From: Coriobacteriia bacterium
GTDB lineage: Bacteria > Actinomycetota > Coriobacteriia > Anaerosomatales > JAAXUF01
Assembly: GCA_013334745.1 (NCBI GenBank)
Contig: JAAXWY010000019.1
Span: 1-38,161 of the forward strand
DNA: 38,161 nt
Direction of reading: 5' to 3'
The notes beneath the pieces were generated by a model. The model did not search any database. It saw only the letters and a program-made list of their open reading frames with translations, and was not told where the DNA came from. A program made the position numbers and the translations under genes. Positions 24,714 through 31,653 of this stretch are shown one piece after another; position 1 is the stretch's first letter; each line of letters opens with the position of its first letter.

Positions 24714-26055
24714 CGGTGCCGGTCACCTGCAGCACAGAGCCGCGGTAGTCGACGAGGTACAGCTCACCGCGCTCATCGACGCCGAAGCTCGATGGCTGTC
24801 CCACGCTCGACAGGAGGCGTCGCTGCTCGGGGGTGCGCAGTGCGCTGCCGTCGGGAGCGCGTAGCCGGATGCCTGACACCCACCCGCCCACGAAGTCGCC
24901 GAACACGTACGTCCCACGCAGTGCCGGGAAGTCAGCGCCGCGGTAGACGTATCCGCCGGTCACCGACTCGCCGGTGGGGTGGTGGTAGTTGAACGTCGGC
25001 CACACGTACTTCGAGCTGCGTGAGCTTGCACCGACGAAGCTGCCTGACGGGAACCGGTGGAGTCCCTCGTAGCGCCGCCACCCGAAGTTCAGGCCACCCT
25101 TCGTCGCCCGCGAGTCACGCTTCGAAGCGGTCACGAAGTTGACCTCCTCGTATGCGTTCTGGCCGACGTCGCCAATCCACATCGTCCCGCCTGCGGGGTC
25201 AAACGAGAAGCGCCAGGGGTTGCGCACGCCCAGCGCCCAGACTTCTGGAGCAGGCTTGAGCGACGCCGTAATCGTCTTCTTCCAGGGGTTGTTGGCCGGA
25301 ATGACGTAGGGCTTGGTCTTGCCGGCACGCGACACGTCGATGCGAAGAATCTTGCCGAGCAACACGTCCGGGTTCTGCGCCCGGTTGCCGGGGTCACCCC
25401 CGCTGCCGCCGTCGCCCATGCCGATGTAGAGGTAGCCGTCGGGGCCGAATCGCAAGCAGCCGCCGTTGTGATTCGCGTACGGCTGGCCGAGGGCGAGCAT
25501 GCGCTTCGGCGTACCCCATGCGGGGGCGGAAGACGCAGGGTCCGGGGCCGTGTAGCGCATGATCGCGGTGTTGCCGCTGGTGTCGGTGTAGTCGACGTAG
25601 ACCTGCCCGTCGGTCTCGAAGGTGGGCGAGAAGGCGATGCCGAGCAGACCGCGTTCACCGCCGGTCGAAACCTTCGCGCGTAGGTCGAGGTAGGGGGTCG
25701 GCAGCACCGTCCCGGACTCGATCACCTTGACGAGCCCGCCCTGCTCGACCACGAACAGCCGCCCGGAGCCATCGCCTGCGTTCGCGAGATCGACGGGACT
25801 TGTGAACCCGCTCCAGCGCGGCGCGAGTGCGAGCTGCAGGTTCGCCAGCGACACGGGCGACGTCGCCAGCGCGGCCGGGGCGGGGGCCGGTGATGTCGCG
25901 CTCGCGACCACCACGCCTGACGACGTGAGCGGTGCCGGGGACGCGCCGCCGGTGACGGAACCGGACCCCGCCGAGCAACCGGTGACGAGCACGCTCACCG
26001 CGAAAGCCGCCAGAACCAGGAACAAGAAGCCGGTGAACTCTCGCATTCGGCTCAT
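24706..26055 (-). CDS. PQQ-type glucose/sorbosone dehydrogenase-like lipoprotein
   Basis: A secreted six-bladed beta-propeller of the GSDH family, 449 residues. The N terminus is a lipoprotein signal (FLFLVLAAFAVSVLVTGC, lipidated Cys27), then a low-complexity Ala/Pro/Ser linker. Propeller hallmarks follow: LFVVEQGGLVKVIESG, GERGLLGIAFSPTFETDG, YANHNGGCLRFGPDGYLYIG with MGDGGSGGDPGNRAQNP (Ca/PQQ region), GVRNPWRFSFDPAGGTMWIGDVG and YEEVNFV. Family members oxidise sugars with PQQ, but many homologues are uncharacterised and may not bind it. The ATG at 26055 is preceded by GAAAGGG; ATG at 26046 is an alternative. Confidence 0.88.
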   Translation of the reverse strand: MSRMREFTGFLFLVLAAFAVSVLVTGCSAGSGSVTGGASPAPLTSSGVVVASATSPAPAPAALATSPVSLANLQLALAPRWSGFTSPVDLANAGDGSGRLFVVEQGGLVKVIESGTVLPTPYLDLRAKVSTGGERGLLGIAFSPTFETDGQVYVDYTDTSGNTAIMRYTAPDPASSAPAWGTPKRMLALGQPYANHNGGCLRFGPDGYLYIGMGDGGSGGDPGNRAQNPDVLLGKILRIDVSRAGKTKPYVIPANNPWKKTITASLKPAPEVWALGVRNPWRFSFDPAGGTMWIGDVGQNAYEEVNFVTASKRDSRATKGGLNFGWRRYEGLHRFPSGSFVGASSRSSKYVWPTFNYHHPTGESVTGGYVYRGADFPALRGTYVFGDFVGGWVSGIRLRAPDGSALRTPEQRRLLSSVGQPSSFGVDERGELYLVDYRGSVLQVTGTAK

Positions 26056-26120
26056 GTGGGCGCGCCCTTTCGATCGTTTGTCTGCACCATGTATATACCG
26101 CTAAATCCCACTCGAACCCG

Positions 26121-26151
26121 TTGCAGGCACACCTGCTTCGCACGCTAAAAT
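26121..26151 (+). promoter_or_regulatory. Putative promoter of the small Cys-rich gene
   Basis: TTGCAG (26121-26126), 19-bp spacer, TAAAAT (26146-26151), about 28 bp before the ATG at 26180. It sits in an AT-richer island that also contains TATATA-like sequence (26090-26096) on the opposite strand, probably the divergent promoter of the lipoprotein gene. Confidence 0.5.
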
Positions 26152-26179
26152 ACTGGTGCTTGCGACGAAGGGAATCTCG

Positions 26180-26431
26180 ATGTCCGAACCCTGCGAACTG
26201 CTTGTAGCGAATGGTGAACCGAACGCACACTGCGAAGGTCCATCGTGCTCGTTTTGGCGGTTGGTCGACCATGTCGACGGCGCCTCAGGTGAAGGGTGCG
26301 CCATCCGGCATTATCAGTTGCTCGGTGACGACGACGTTGCCACGTGGCTGCTCTCGGTCAAGACACGCCTCGACGCGGTGGCAGATCACCGCAACGCCCA
26401 TGACCATGATTCAGAGTCGGCGGTCTGCTAG
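26180..26431 (+). CDS. Small Cys/His-rich hypothetical protein
   Basis: An 83-residue acidic protein with no function I can assign. Cys5, Cys18, Cys23 and Cys40 with nearby His residues (HCEGPSCSFWRL and EGCAIRHYQLLG) suggest a bound metal, probably zinc. The rest is a predicted helix (ATWLLSVKTRLDAVADHRN). The pattern C-x4-C-x-F/Y-W followed by G-C-A-I/F recurs, from memory, in small actinobacterial proteins. ATG 26180 has GAAGGGAAT upstream and a promoter 28 bp further. Its TAG shares the palindrome CTAG with the stop of the convergent TetR gene. Confidence 0.7.
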   Translation: MSEPCELLVANGEPNAHCEGPSCSFWRLVDHVDGASGEGCAIRHYQLLGDDDVATWLLSVKTRLDAVADHRNAHDHDSESAVC

Positions 26432-27021
26432 TCGCACGGACGAATCGCGTTGAACGCCACCCGAGTGATCTGACGCAGCACTTCGTCCAGCGGCTTTTCC
26501 GGCTCGAACGCAAGCCAGTCCAGCGCGACGGTCGCGGTCATCCCAAACAGCGCCGACGCACCGAAATCCGGATCGACGTCGGACCTGAAGTCACCGGCCT
26601 CCACGCCCTTGGCGATGACGTTGCGCATGACCGTCAGCAGCTCGCGCCGCAGAACAACCAGGGTTTCTCGCCACACACGATCCTCGCGCCACATCTCAGT
26701 CATCAGGAGCTTTGAGAACGAGTTCTGCTCGGAGAGGAACTCGAGTTCGGCGCGTACGAGCGCTTGAATCGCGGCGCGCGGGTCGTCCGCGTGCTGCTCG
26801 GCAGCCCGCTCGAAACTCGTGATGAGCGGACGCAGGCGGTCGGCTATGAGCGCTTCGACGAGTTCCGCCTTGCCTGCGAAGTGGTAGTACACGGTGCCTT
26901 TCGCCACACCCGCACGCTCGACGATGTCGTCCACGGACGCATCGGTGAAGCCCCGGTCCCCGATGAGTTCCATCGCGGCGTCGAACAGGCGCTTCTTGGT
27001 GGCATCTGAACGCGTTGACAT
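26428..27021 (-). CDS. TetR/AcrR-family transcriptional regulator
   Basis: A 197-residue repressor-type protein. The N-terminal HTH is FTDASVDDIVERAGVAKG followed by TVYYHFAGKAELVEALI, the standard TetR fold; the all-helical C terminus is a ligand domain with an unknown inducer. The ATG at 27021 is chosen because it sits just before the HTH (STRSDATKKRLFDAAMEL) and has GGGAG 8 nt upstream; a longer frame reading to 27117 would run through its own operator. The operator at 27045-27060 indicates autoregulation and perhaps control of the divergent NYN/DUF554 genes. Confidence 0.9.
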   Translation of the reverse strand: MSTRSDATKKRLFDAAMELIGDRGFTDASVDDIVERAGVAKGTVYYHFAGKAELVEALIADRLRPLITSFERAAEQHADDPRAAIQALVRAELEFLSEQNSFSKLLMTEMWREDRVWRETLVVLRRELLTVMRNVIAKGVEAGDFRSDVDPDFGASALFGMTATVALDWLAFEPEKPLDEVLRQITRVAFNAIRPCD

Positions 27022-27044
27022 GCGGGCGGCTCCCGTTACGTGTG

Positions 27045-27060
27045 CTGACCGGTCGGTCAG
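27045..27060. promoter_or_regulatory. TetR-type operator over the tetR promoter
   Basis: CTGACC-GGTC-GGTCAG: 6-bp inverted arms around 4 bp, the typical sequence class for AcrR/QacR-like TetR proteins. On the minus strand a -10 candidate TACAAT (27061-27066) ends exactly where the operator begins, so binding would cover the start of transcription. It lies 24 bp before the tetR ATG and 82 bp before the divergent NYN gene. Confidence 0.75.
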
Positions 27061-27106
27061 ATTGTAGTCCATCCCGTGAACTAGCCGCTCATCGCTGGTG
27101 CGGGCG

Positions 27107-27135
27107 TTTGTGCGCACGCGCGGCTGGCGTAGGAT
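27107..27135 (+). promoter_or_regulatory. Putative promoter for a leaderless NYN-gene transcript
   Basis: TTTGTG (27107-27112), 17-bp spacer, TAGGAT (27130-27135), with the ATG beginning 6 bp after the -10 hexamer and no SD present. This geometry is the same as at rsgA. Confidence 0.45.
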
Positions 27136-27141
27136 GTCGGC

Positions 27142-27639
27142 ATGCTCTATCTCGTGGACGGCTACAACGTCACGCTCTCAGACCCCGCGACGACTTCGCT
27201 CACGCTGCTCGAGCAGCGTGAGGCGCTCGTCGCGCGGTTGCGGGTGCGCGGTGCCGAGTTGCTCGGACGAGGTCGGATCGTCGTTGTGTTCGATGGCCGT
27301 GAAGGACCGGGGCTATCCTCGAGTCGCGACGGTGGAATCGAGCTTGTCTATGCGCACGAGCACAGCGCCGACGACGAGATTGTCCGCATCGCGGCCGGTG
27401 CGGCGGGACAAGTGGTTGTGGTGACAGGGGACCGTGAGCTGACCGAGCGAGTGAGAACACACGCGCGCGCGGGCGGTGAGGGTCGTGCTCCGTCATGCTG
27501 TTTCGAGGCGGCGGGGAAGGGCGACCGACGAGTGAAGCGAGCACGTGGCTCGATCGCGCGTGACGCCGGCACGCCGCGTGACGCGGGATCCATCACGCGT
27601 GAGATGAGTGAGCTTTGGCTATCGGAAGACGAGAAGTGA
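27142..27639 (+). CDS. NYN-domain (YacP-like) predicted ribonuclease
   Basis: A 165-residue PIN-like nuclease of the DUF901/YacP group. The opening MLYLVDGYNVTLSD carries the first acidic residue (Asp6); IVVVFDGREG, the SADDEIVR acidic cluster and VVVTGDRELTERVR complete the expected metal-binding set. YacP (Rae1) in Bacillus cleaves ribosome-bound mRNA; equivalence of function is inference. The C terminus is basic and repetitive (RDAGTPRDAGSITREM). No SD precedes the ATG. The DUF554 gene follows after 13 bp. Confidence 0.85.
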   Translation: MLYLVDGYNVTLSDPATTSLTLLEQREALVARLRVRGAELLGRGRIVVVFDGREGPGLSSSRDGGIELVYAHEHSADDEIVRIAAGAAGQVVVVTGDRELTERVRTHARAGGEGRAPSCCFEAAGKGDRRVKRARGSIARDAGTPRDAGSITREMSELWLSEDEK

Positions 27640-27652
27640 GGAGCACTACCTC

Positions 27653-28384
27653 GTGAGTGGTGTTGTCGTGAACGTCATCGCCATCGTGGTGGGAACCGCG
27701 GTCGGTCTGCTGTTCGGCAAGGGGATCCACGACCGGTTCCGTTCGATCGCGTTCTCGGCGATAGGGCTGTCCACGGCGATCATCGGCGCATCGATGTCAC
27801 TTGGCGGCCTGACGCGGATGGGGCAGACGAAGATGGGAGACTACGCGGCACTCGTGCTGGTGGGCTCGCTCGTCGCCGGCTCACTTATCGGCGAGCTCGT
27901 GCGTATCGAGTACTGGCTCGAGCGGTTTGGCGAGTGGCTGCGCGAGGTTACTCAGCGCATCCCGTGGTTCGACTCTGGCGAGAGCGGTCACACCTTGGTC
28001 GAGGGGTTCGTGACGGCGTCGCTTCTGTTCTGTGTGGGCGCCATGACCGTGCTCGGCTCGATCAAGGACGGTCTGGGCGACCACTCCGTGCTCTATCTCA
28101 AGTCGCTGCTCGACGGATTCGCGTCGGTGTTGCTCGCCACGACGCTTGGAATCGGCGTTGGGTTGTCGATCATTCCGGTGATCGTCGTCCAGGGCGGGAT
28201 CGCGCTTTCGGCGCAGGCGATCCAGCCGTTCATGACCGAGGCGGTGCTCGCATCTTTGACCTGTGTGGGCGGCTCGCTGATCCTGTGCATCGGCATCGAC
28301 CTGGCGGGCATCAAGCGCTTGCCGGTCGGCAACATGCTGCCGGCGATCGTCATCGCGATGGCCGCGGGCTGGCTCATTGGCTGA
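27653..28384 (+). CDS. DUF554 (YdfK/YqgA-like) integral membrane protein
   Basis: A 243-residue polytopic membrane protein of a conserved family without assigned function. It begins VVVNVIAIVVGTAVGLLFGKGI, and the family blocks FVTASLLFCVGAMTVLGSIKDGL, LKSLLDGFASVLLATTLGIGVG and GGSLILCIGIDLAGIKRLPVGNMLPA are present, with about seven helices. The GTG at 27653 is preferred over earlier in-frame starts because GAGGAG follows the previous stop at suitable spacing and the first helix starts immediately. Its last 8 bp overlap the next gene. Confidence 0.85.
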   Translation: MSGVVVNVIAIVVGTAVGLLFGKGIHDRFRSIAFSAIGLSTAIIGASMSLGGLTRMGQTKMGDYAALVLVGSLVAGSLIGELVRIEYWLERFGEWLREVTQRIPWFDSGESGHTLVEGFVTASLLFCVGAMTVLGSIKDGLGDHSVLYLKSLLDGFASVLLATTLGIGVGLSIIPVIVVQGGIALSAQAIQPFMTEAVLASLTCVGGSLILCIGIDLAGIKRLPVGNMLPAIVIAMAAGWLIG

Positions 28385-28910
28385 CACCGCACAGCCGCTT
28401 GAGTCTCCCACGCAGCCCGCTCGCACCGCCGGCTACTGCGCCGTGTGCGACCGGTTCGTGGTGCGAGGACTTGACGGTTCCTGTCCCGAAGGACACCCCG
28501 CCGAGACGGTCTCCGGTCGCAGAATCCTCGGCCCCGACGAGGCGGCCCCTGTCCTGCCGCGGTTCAACCTGGCGGCCTTCCTCATCCCGCCGATCTGGGG
28601 GCCGGCGCACGGCCAGTGGGTCGGTGCGATCTTCCTCCCGGTGTGGCTGTTCACCGACAGCATCATCGCCACCGCGGGGCGAGGGGGAGTGGCGACCGGC
28701 GTGACCGCAACGCTGGTGGTCGTACTCACGCTGGCATTCGGCGCGTTTTTCGCGAAGCGGGCCAACGGGCTGGCCTACCGTCGGGTGATGCATCGCATGA
28801 CCGCCGAGGAGTACCTGGCCGCGCAACGCAGGTGGGCGATCGCTGCAGTCCCGCTCGCTGCGGTTCTGCTCGGCTGGGCACTGTGGTTCCGTCTGGTGTT
28901 CACGCGGTAG
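28377..28910 (+). CDS. Zinc-ribbon plus DUF2628-like membrane protein
   Basis: A 177-residue protein. The N terminus has a C-x2-C pair (CAVCDRFV) and CPEGHP, a possible zinc ribbon, followed by FNLAAFLIPPIWGPAHGQWVG, a segment resembling DUF2628-type membrane proteins. Three or four hydrophobic helices follow, and the C terminus ends in a short basic tail. The TTG at 28377 overlaps the DUF554 stop, so translation is likely coupled. Function is unknown. Confidence 0.75.
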   Translation: MADTAQPLESPTQPARTAGYCAVCDRFVVRGLDGSCPEGHPAETVSGRRILGPDEAAPVLPRFNLAAFLIPPIWGPAHGQWVGAIFLPVWLFTDSIIATAGRGGVATGVTATLVVVLTLAFGAFFAKRANGLAYRRVMHRMTAEEYLAAQRRWAIAAVPLAAVLLGWALWFRLVFTR

Positions 28911-28986
28911 CAGCGAGGGTCGTTTCGCTCGAATCACCATCTCCCGAACTCATTCCCGCTGGTGGAAGCCGAGTAGCTGTCCTCCG

Positions 28987-29015
28987 TTGACCGCGTAACA
29001 ATGTGATGTTACGGT
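28987..29015 (+). promoter_or_regulatory. Sigma-A promoter of the envelope cluster
   Basis: TTGACC (28987-28992), a 17-bp spacer and TACGGT (29010-29015), about 87 bp before the ATG at 29102. The 191-bp gap from 28911 contains this promoter and its embedded palindrome and no gene that I can support. Confidence 0.65.
28995..29012. promoter_or_regulatory. Perfect palindrome inside the promoter spacer (operator)
   Basis: GTAACA-ATGTGA-TGTTAC: perfect 6-bp arms with a 6-bp centre, located between the -35 and -10 elements and covering the first three -10 bases. A dimeric repressor bound here would block RNA polymerase. Several families use such spacing; the DUF4004/MerR-like protein encoded in the same cluster is one candidate, but MerR activators usually need a longer promoter spacer. 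Confidence 0.65.
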
Positions 29016-29101
29016 ATCTCACGACGCCGCTCTCGCATCCTACGGGCTGTCGGCGTCGGAGAAGCACAGGCCGCGGGTGCGGCTTACAAGGGGAGAGTGT
29101 C

Positions 29102-30301
29102 ATGAGCGACAACAATGAGAACCTCAACAGCGGGGCCGGACCGCACGACGGCACGGGCACGCCGTGGACCGCGCCGGCCCCACCACCACCGGCTCCGCTG
29201 CCTCCCGCGCGAAACAACGGTGGAATCTGGGCCGGAGTCATCCTCATCGCAATAGGCGCCATCTTCCTCGCAGGGCAAGTCCTGCCGGGTCTGGCGTGGT
29301 GGAACCTGTGGCCACTGATCGTGGTGCTCGTGGGCGTCATCCAGATGTTCACTCCCAACCACAAGGGCGAGTGGGGCTCAGATCGAGTGTTGGACGGCCT
29401 GGGCACCGTCATCATCGGCGGCGTCTTCCTGGGTAACACGCTCGGCGTCATCTCATGGACCGTGTGGTGGACGTTCATCACGCTGTGGCCGGTACTGATC
29501 GTCGCGTTGGGTGTCAGCCTACTCGGCCGTGGCCTGCGGCAGTCCTGGATCCGCGCGCTCTCGCCGCTGCTCGTGTGGGCAGCGCTCGGGTACTCGGTGG
29601 TGGTCTCGTTCACCGGGGCGAGCGGCCTGACTTCCATTCCGGCGATCGTTCAGCCGAGCGCCACCGGCGAGAACTTCAGCTACTCCGAGCAGCTCGGCGA
29701 CACGTCCACCGCTGCGATTCGTGTGCGCGGCGGGGCGGGCGAGATCTCCATGCGTGGTGGGGACTCACTGGTGAGTGCGTCCGGTGTCACGCCCTACGGC
29801 ACACCCGAACTCAGCGTGGCGCGTGACGGCCAGGCGGCCGATATCGATCTCACGCTTGCCGGCTCTGACGGCGGCGTCATGATGCCCGGGCTCGGTTCGG
29901 CTCGTGCCGACGTCGAGCTCGCCCGCACGGTCATCTGGGACACGACGATCGAGACCGGGGCGAGTGCGCTCGATGCGGACTTCTCGGATGTTCCGCTGCG
30001 CCGTCTCACACTGTCGACGGGCGGGAGTAGTTCGACCGTCAAGCTCGGTCGCGTGCCGTCGACGGCGATCGCCACGGACATCGCGATCAAGGCCGGCGTT
30101 GCGAGCATCACAATCCTGGTCCCGTCAGACGCCGAGGTGCGCATCGACACGCAGAACGGTCTGTCCGCCACCGACGTGGATCGCAGCTTCAAGGGCCTTG
30201 GCGGGGGCGTCTGGCAGACCCCCGGATACGAGAGTGCGAGCAAGACCATCAACATCAGCTTGGAGTCCGGGATCAGCTCGATCTCGGTCCGGACCTACTA
30301 G
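29102..30301 (+). CDS. LiaF-like membrane protein with DUF5668 and DUF4097-like domains
   Basis: A 399-residue envelope protein. A Pro-rich cytosolic N terminus leads to paired short helices (WAGVILIAIGAIFLAGQVLPG and LWPLIVVLVGVIQMF, then two more), the arrangement in LiaF and related DUF5668 proteins. The C-terminal 200 residues form a beta-rich extracytoplasmic domain (IRVRGGAGEISMRGGDS, ASALDADFSDVPLRRLTLSTG, VASITILVPSDAEVRID) like the DUF4097/LiaF C-terminal sheet-helix. LiaF-type proteins restrain cell-envelope stress responses in Firmicutes. GGGGAGAG precedes the ATG; the frame is open further upstream across the promoter, so that extension is rejected. Confidence 0.82.
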   Translation: MSDNNENLNSGAGPHDGTGTPWTAPAPPPPAPLPPARNNGGIWAGVILIAIGAIFLAGQVLPGLAWWNLWPLIVVLVGVIQMFTPNHKGEWGSDRVLDGLGTVIIGGVFLGNTLGVISWTVWWTFITLWPVLIVALGVSLLGRGLRQSWIRALSPLLVWAALGYSVVVSFTGASGLTSIPAIVQPSATGENFSYSEQLGDTSTAAIRVRGGAGEISMRGGDSLVSASGVTPYGTPELSVARDGQAADIDLTLAGSDGGVMMPGLGSARADVELARTVIWDTTIETGASALDADFSDVPLRRLTLSTGGSSSTVKLGRVPSTAIATDIAIKAGVASITILVPSDAEVRIDTQNGLSATDVDRSFKGLGGGVWQTPGYESASKTINISLESGISSISVRTY

Positions 30302-30310
30302 GAGGAGATT

Positions 30311-30964
30311 GTGACCAGCCCAAACCACCGCTCCGAATGGACGGTACTGATCGGCCTGGCGCTCGTCGGCCTGGGAATCTGGATGTTCCTCGGCAGCTTC
30401 GCCGGCTGGATCATCACGCCGATCGTCGCCATCATCCGCGTGGCCTCGAAGGTCATCTGGCCGCTCATCGTCATCGCCATCGGCGTCGCGCTCATCCTGC
30501 GCGCTCGCGGTGGCGGGTGGTCGCCGAGCGGTCGCAAGCTCTATCGCTCGCGCGAGGAGCGCATGATCGCCGGTGTGCTCGGCGGCTTCGCAACGTGGCT
30601 GGGGGTCAATCCCACGCCGCTGCGCGTGGTGTACGCCATCCTGACGTTGCTGACCGGCTTCGGCTGGGGAATCCTCGCCTACGTGCTCGCGGCGGTACTC
30701 CTGCCCGACGAGCCGTTCGGTGTCAACGCACCTGCTGCTCCGGCGCCGCCGGCACCCGTGTGGCCGACGCCCGTCAGTCCCGAGCCGCCCGCGCCACCGG
30801 CGCCCCCTGCGCCACCGGCCGAAGCGCCCGCGCCTCCGGTGCCACCGGCCGAGCCCCCGGCACCGCCTGCGCCCCCCGCGCCGGCCGCTCCCACAACCGA
30901 CGCTGCCGCTCCCGCAGCCGAGCCCGCTCCTGCCCCGTCCATCCCGCCGGAGCCCGAGTCCTGA
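30311..30964 (+). CDS. PspC-domain membrane protein with Pro/Ala-rich tail
   Basis: A 217-residue protein. The N terminus has two hydrophobic segments (VLIGLALVGLGIWMFLGSF and VIWPLIVIAIGVALILRA). The PspC domain follows: KLYRSREERMIAGVLGGFA, WLGVNPTPLRVVYAILTL and GWGILAYVLAAVLLPDEP. About 75 residues of APP/PPAP repeats ending PPEPES make up the C terminus, probably an extended tail into the cell wall or cytosol. PspC proteins sense membrane stress. GTG start with AGGAGGAG upstream and 9 bp after the LiaF-like stop, so they form one operon. Confidence 0.86.
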   Translation: MTSPNHRSEWTVLIGLALVGLGIWMFLGSFAGWIITPIVAIIRVASKVIWPLIVIAIGVALILRARGGGWSPSGRKLYRSREERMIAGVLGGFATWLGVNPTPLRVVYAILTLLTGFGWGILAYVLAAVLLPDEPFGVNAPAAPAPPAPVWPTPVSPEPPAPPAPPAPPAEAPAPPVPPAEPPAPPAPPAPAAPTTDAAAPAAEPAPAPSIPPEPES

Positions 30965-31010
30965 TGGGCCCCGACGCGACGGTAGCGAGTGATGGCAGGA
31001 GGTGTGCGGC

Positions 31011-31640
31011 ATGGAAGCCGAGATGATCTCGAAGAAGGACCTGCTCGTGAGCACGAGCATCAGCTACGGGCAGCTCTATCGGTGGAAGCGAAAGGGTCTC
31101 ATCCCCGAGGACTGGTTCGTGCGCAAGTCGACCTTTACCGGCCAGGAGACGTTCTTCCCCCGCGAGAAGGTGCTGGCACGCATCGAGAAGATCAAGAACA
31201 TGCAGGACGAGGATGCGTCGCTCGATGAGATCGCGAGCGCAGTGGCTCCCGACCTCGGCGAGACGAGCATGACCATTCAGGAGATTCGCGAGCGGGGGTT
31301 GGTGTCCACCGAGGCGATCGACCTGTTCACCGAGAAGGCGGCCGACGCGACCCACCCGCTCGTCTTTGGCGAGGTCGTGTCGCTGTCTGCGCTCGACACG
31401 CTGCTCAAGACCGGCGAGGCGAGTCTGGACGAAGGGCGCGTGGTGCTTGACGCGTTGTCTGAGAACTATCCGGCGTTCGAGGATCGGCCGGCGGACCTCA
31501 TCTTCGTCAGGCGCATGGGCCTGTCGACCGCGTTGCTCGTCTCGAGCGGCGCCGAGGTGCTCTTCGATCGCGCCGCGAAGGTCATTGCCCGCGTCAACCT
31601 GAGCGAGAGCGCCGAAGCGCTCCGCGCCCGTATCAAGTAG
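31011..31640 (+). CDS. DUF4004 (YhbD-like) MerR-fold protein
   Basis: A 209-residue protein resembling Bacillus YhbD. The N terminus has a MerR-like winged helix, ISKKDLLVSTSISYGQLYRW, then KRKGLIPEDWFVRKSTFTGQ and ETFFPREKVLARIEKIK, which are DUF4004 hallmarks. The C-terminal part is helical without a known ligand motif. The ATG at 31011 has AGGAGG 8 nt upstream. In Bacillus the homologous gene precedes yhbE and yhbF, which encode polymer-forming bactofilin-like proteins, and the same order is seen here. A role as regulator of, or partner to, the next gene is inferred. Confidence 0.82.
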   Translation: MEAEMISKKDLLVSTSISYGQLYRWKRKGLIPEDWFVRKSTFTGQETFFPREKVLARIEKIKNMQDEDASLDEIASAVAPDLGETSMTIQEIRERGLVSTEAIDLFTEKAADATHPLVFGEVVSLSALDTLLKTGEASLDEGRVVLDALSENYPAFEDRPADLIFVRRMGLSTALLVSSGAEVLFDRAAKVIARVNLSESAEALRARIK

Positions 31641-31653
31641 AGGGGACCCGAGA

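Noticed and set aside
30679-30942. Gly-rich 87-codon frame opposite the PspC tail
   Set aside because: The GAGG repeats are simply the complement of Pro/Ala codons in the tail.
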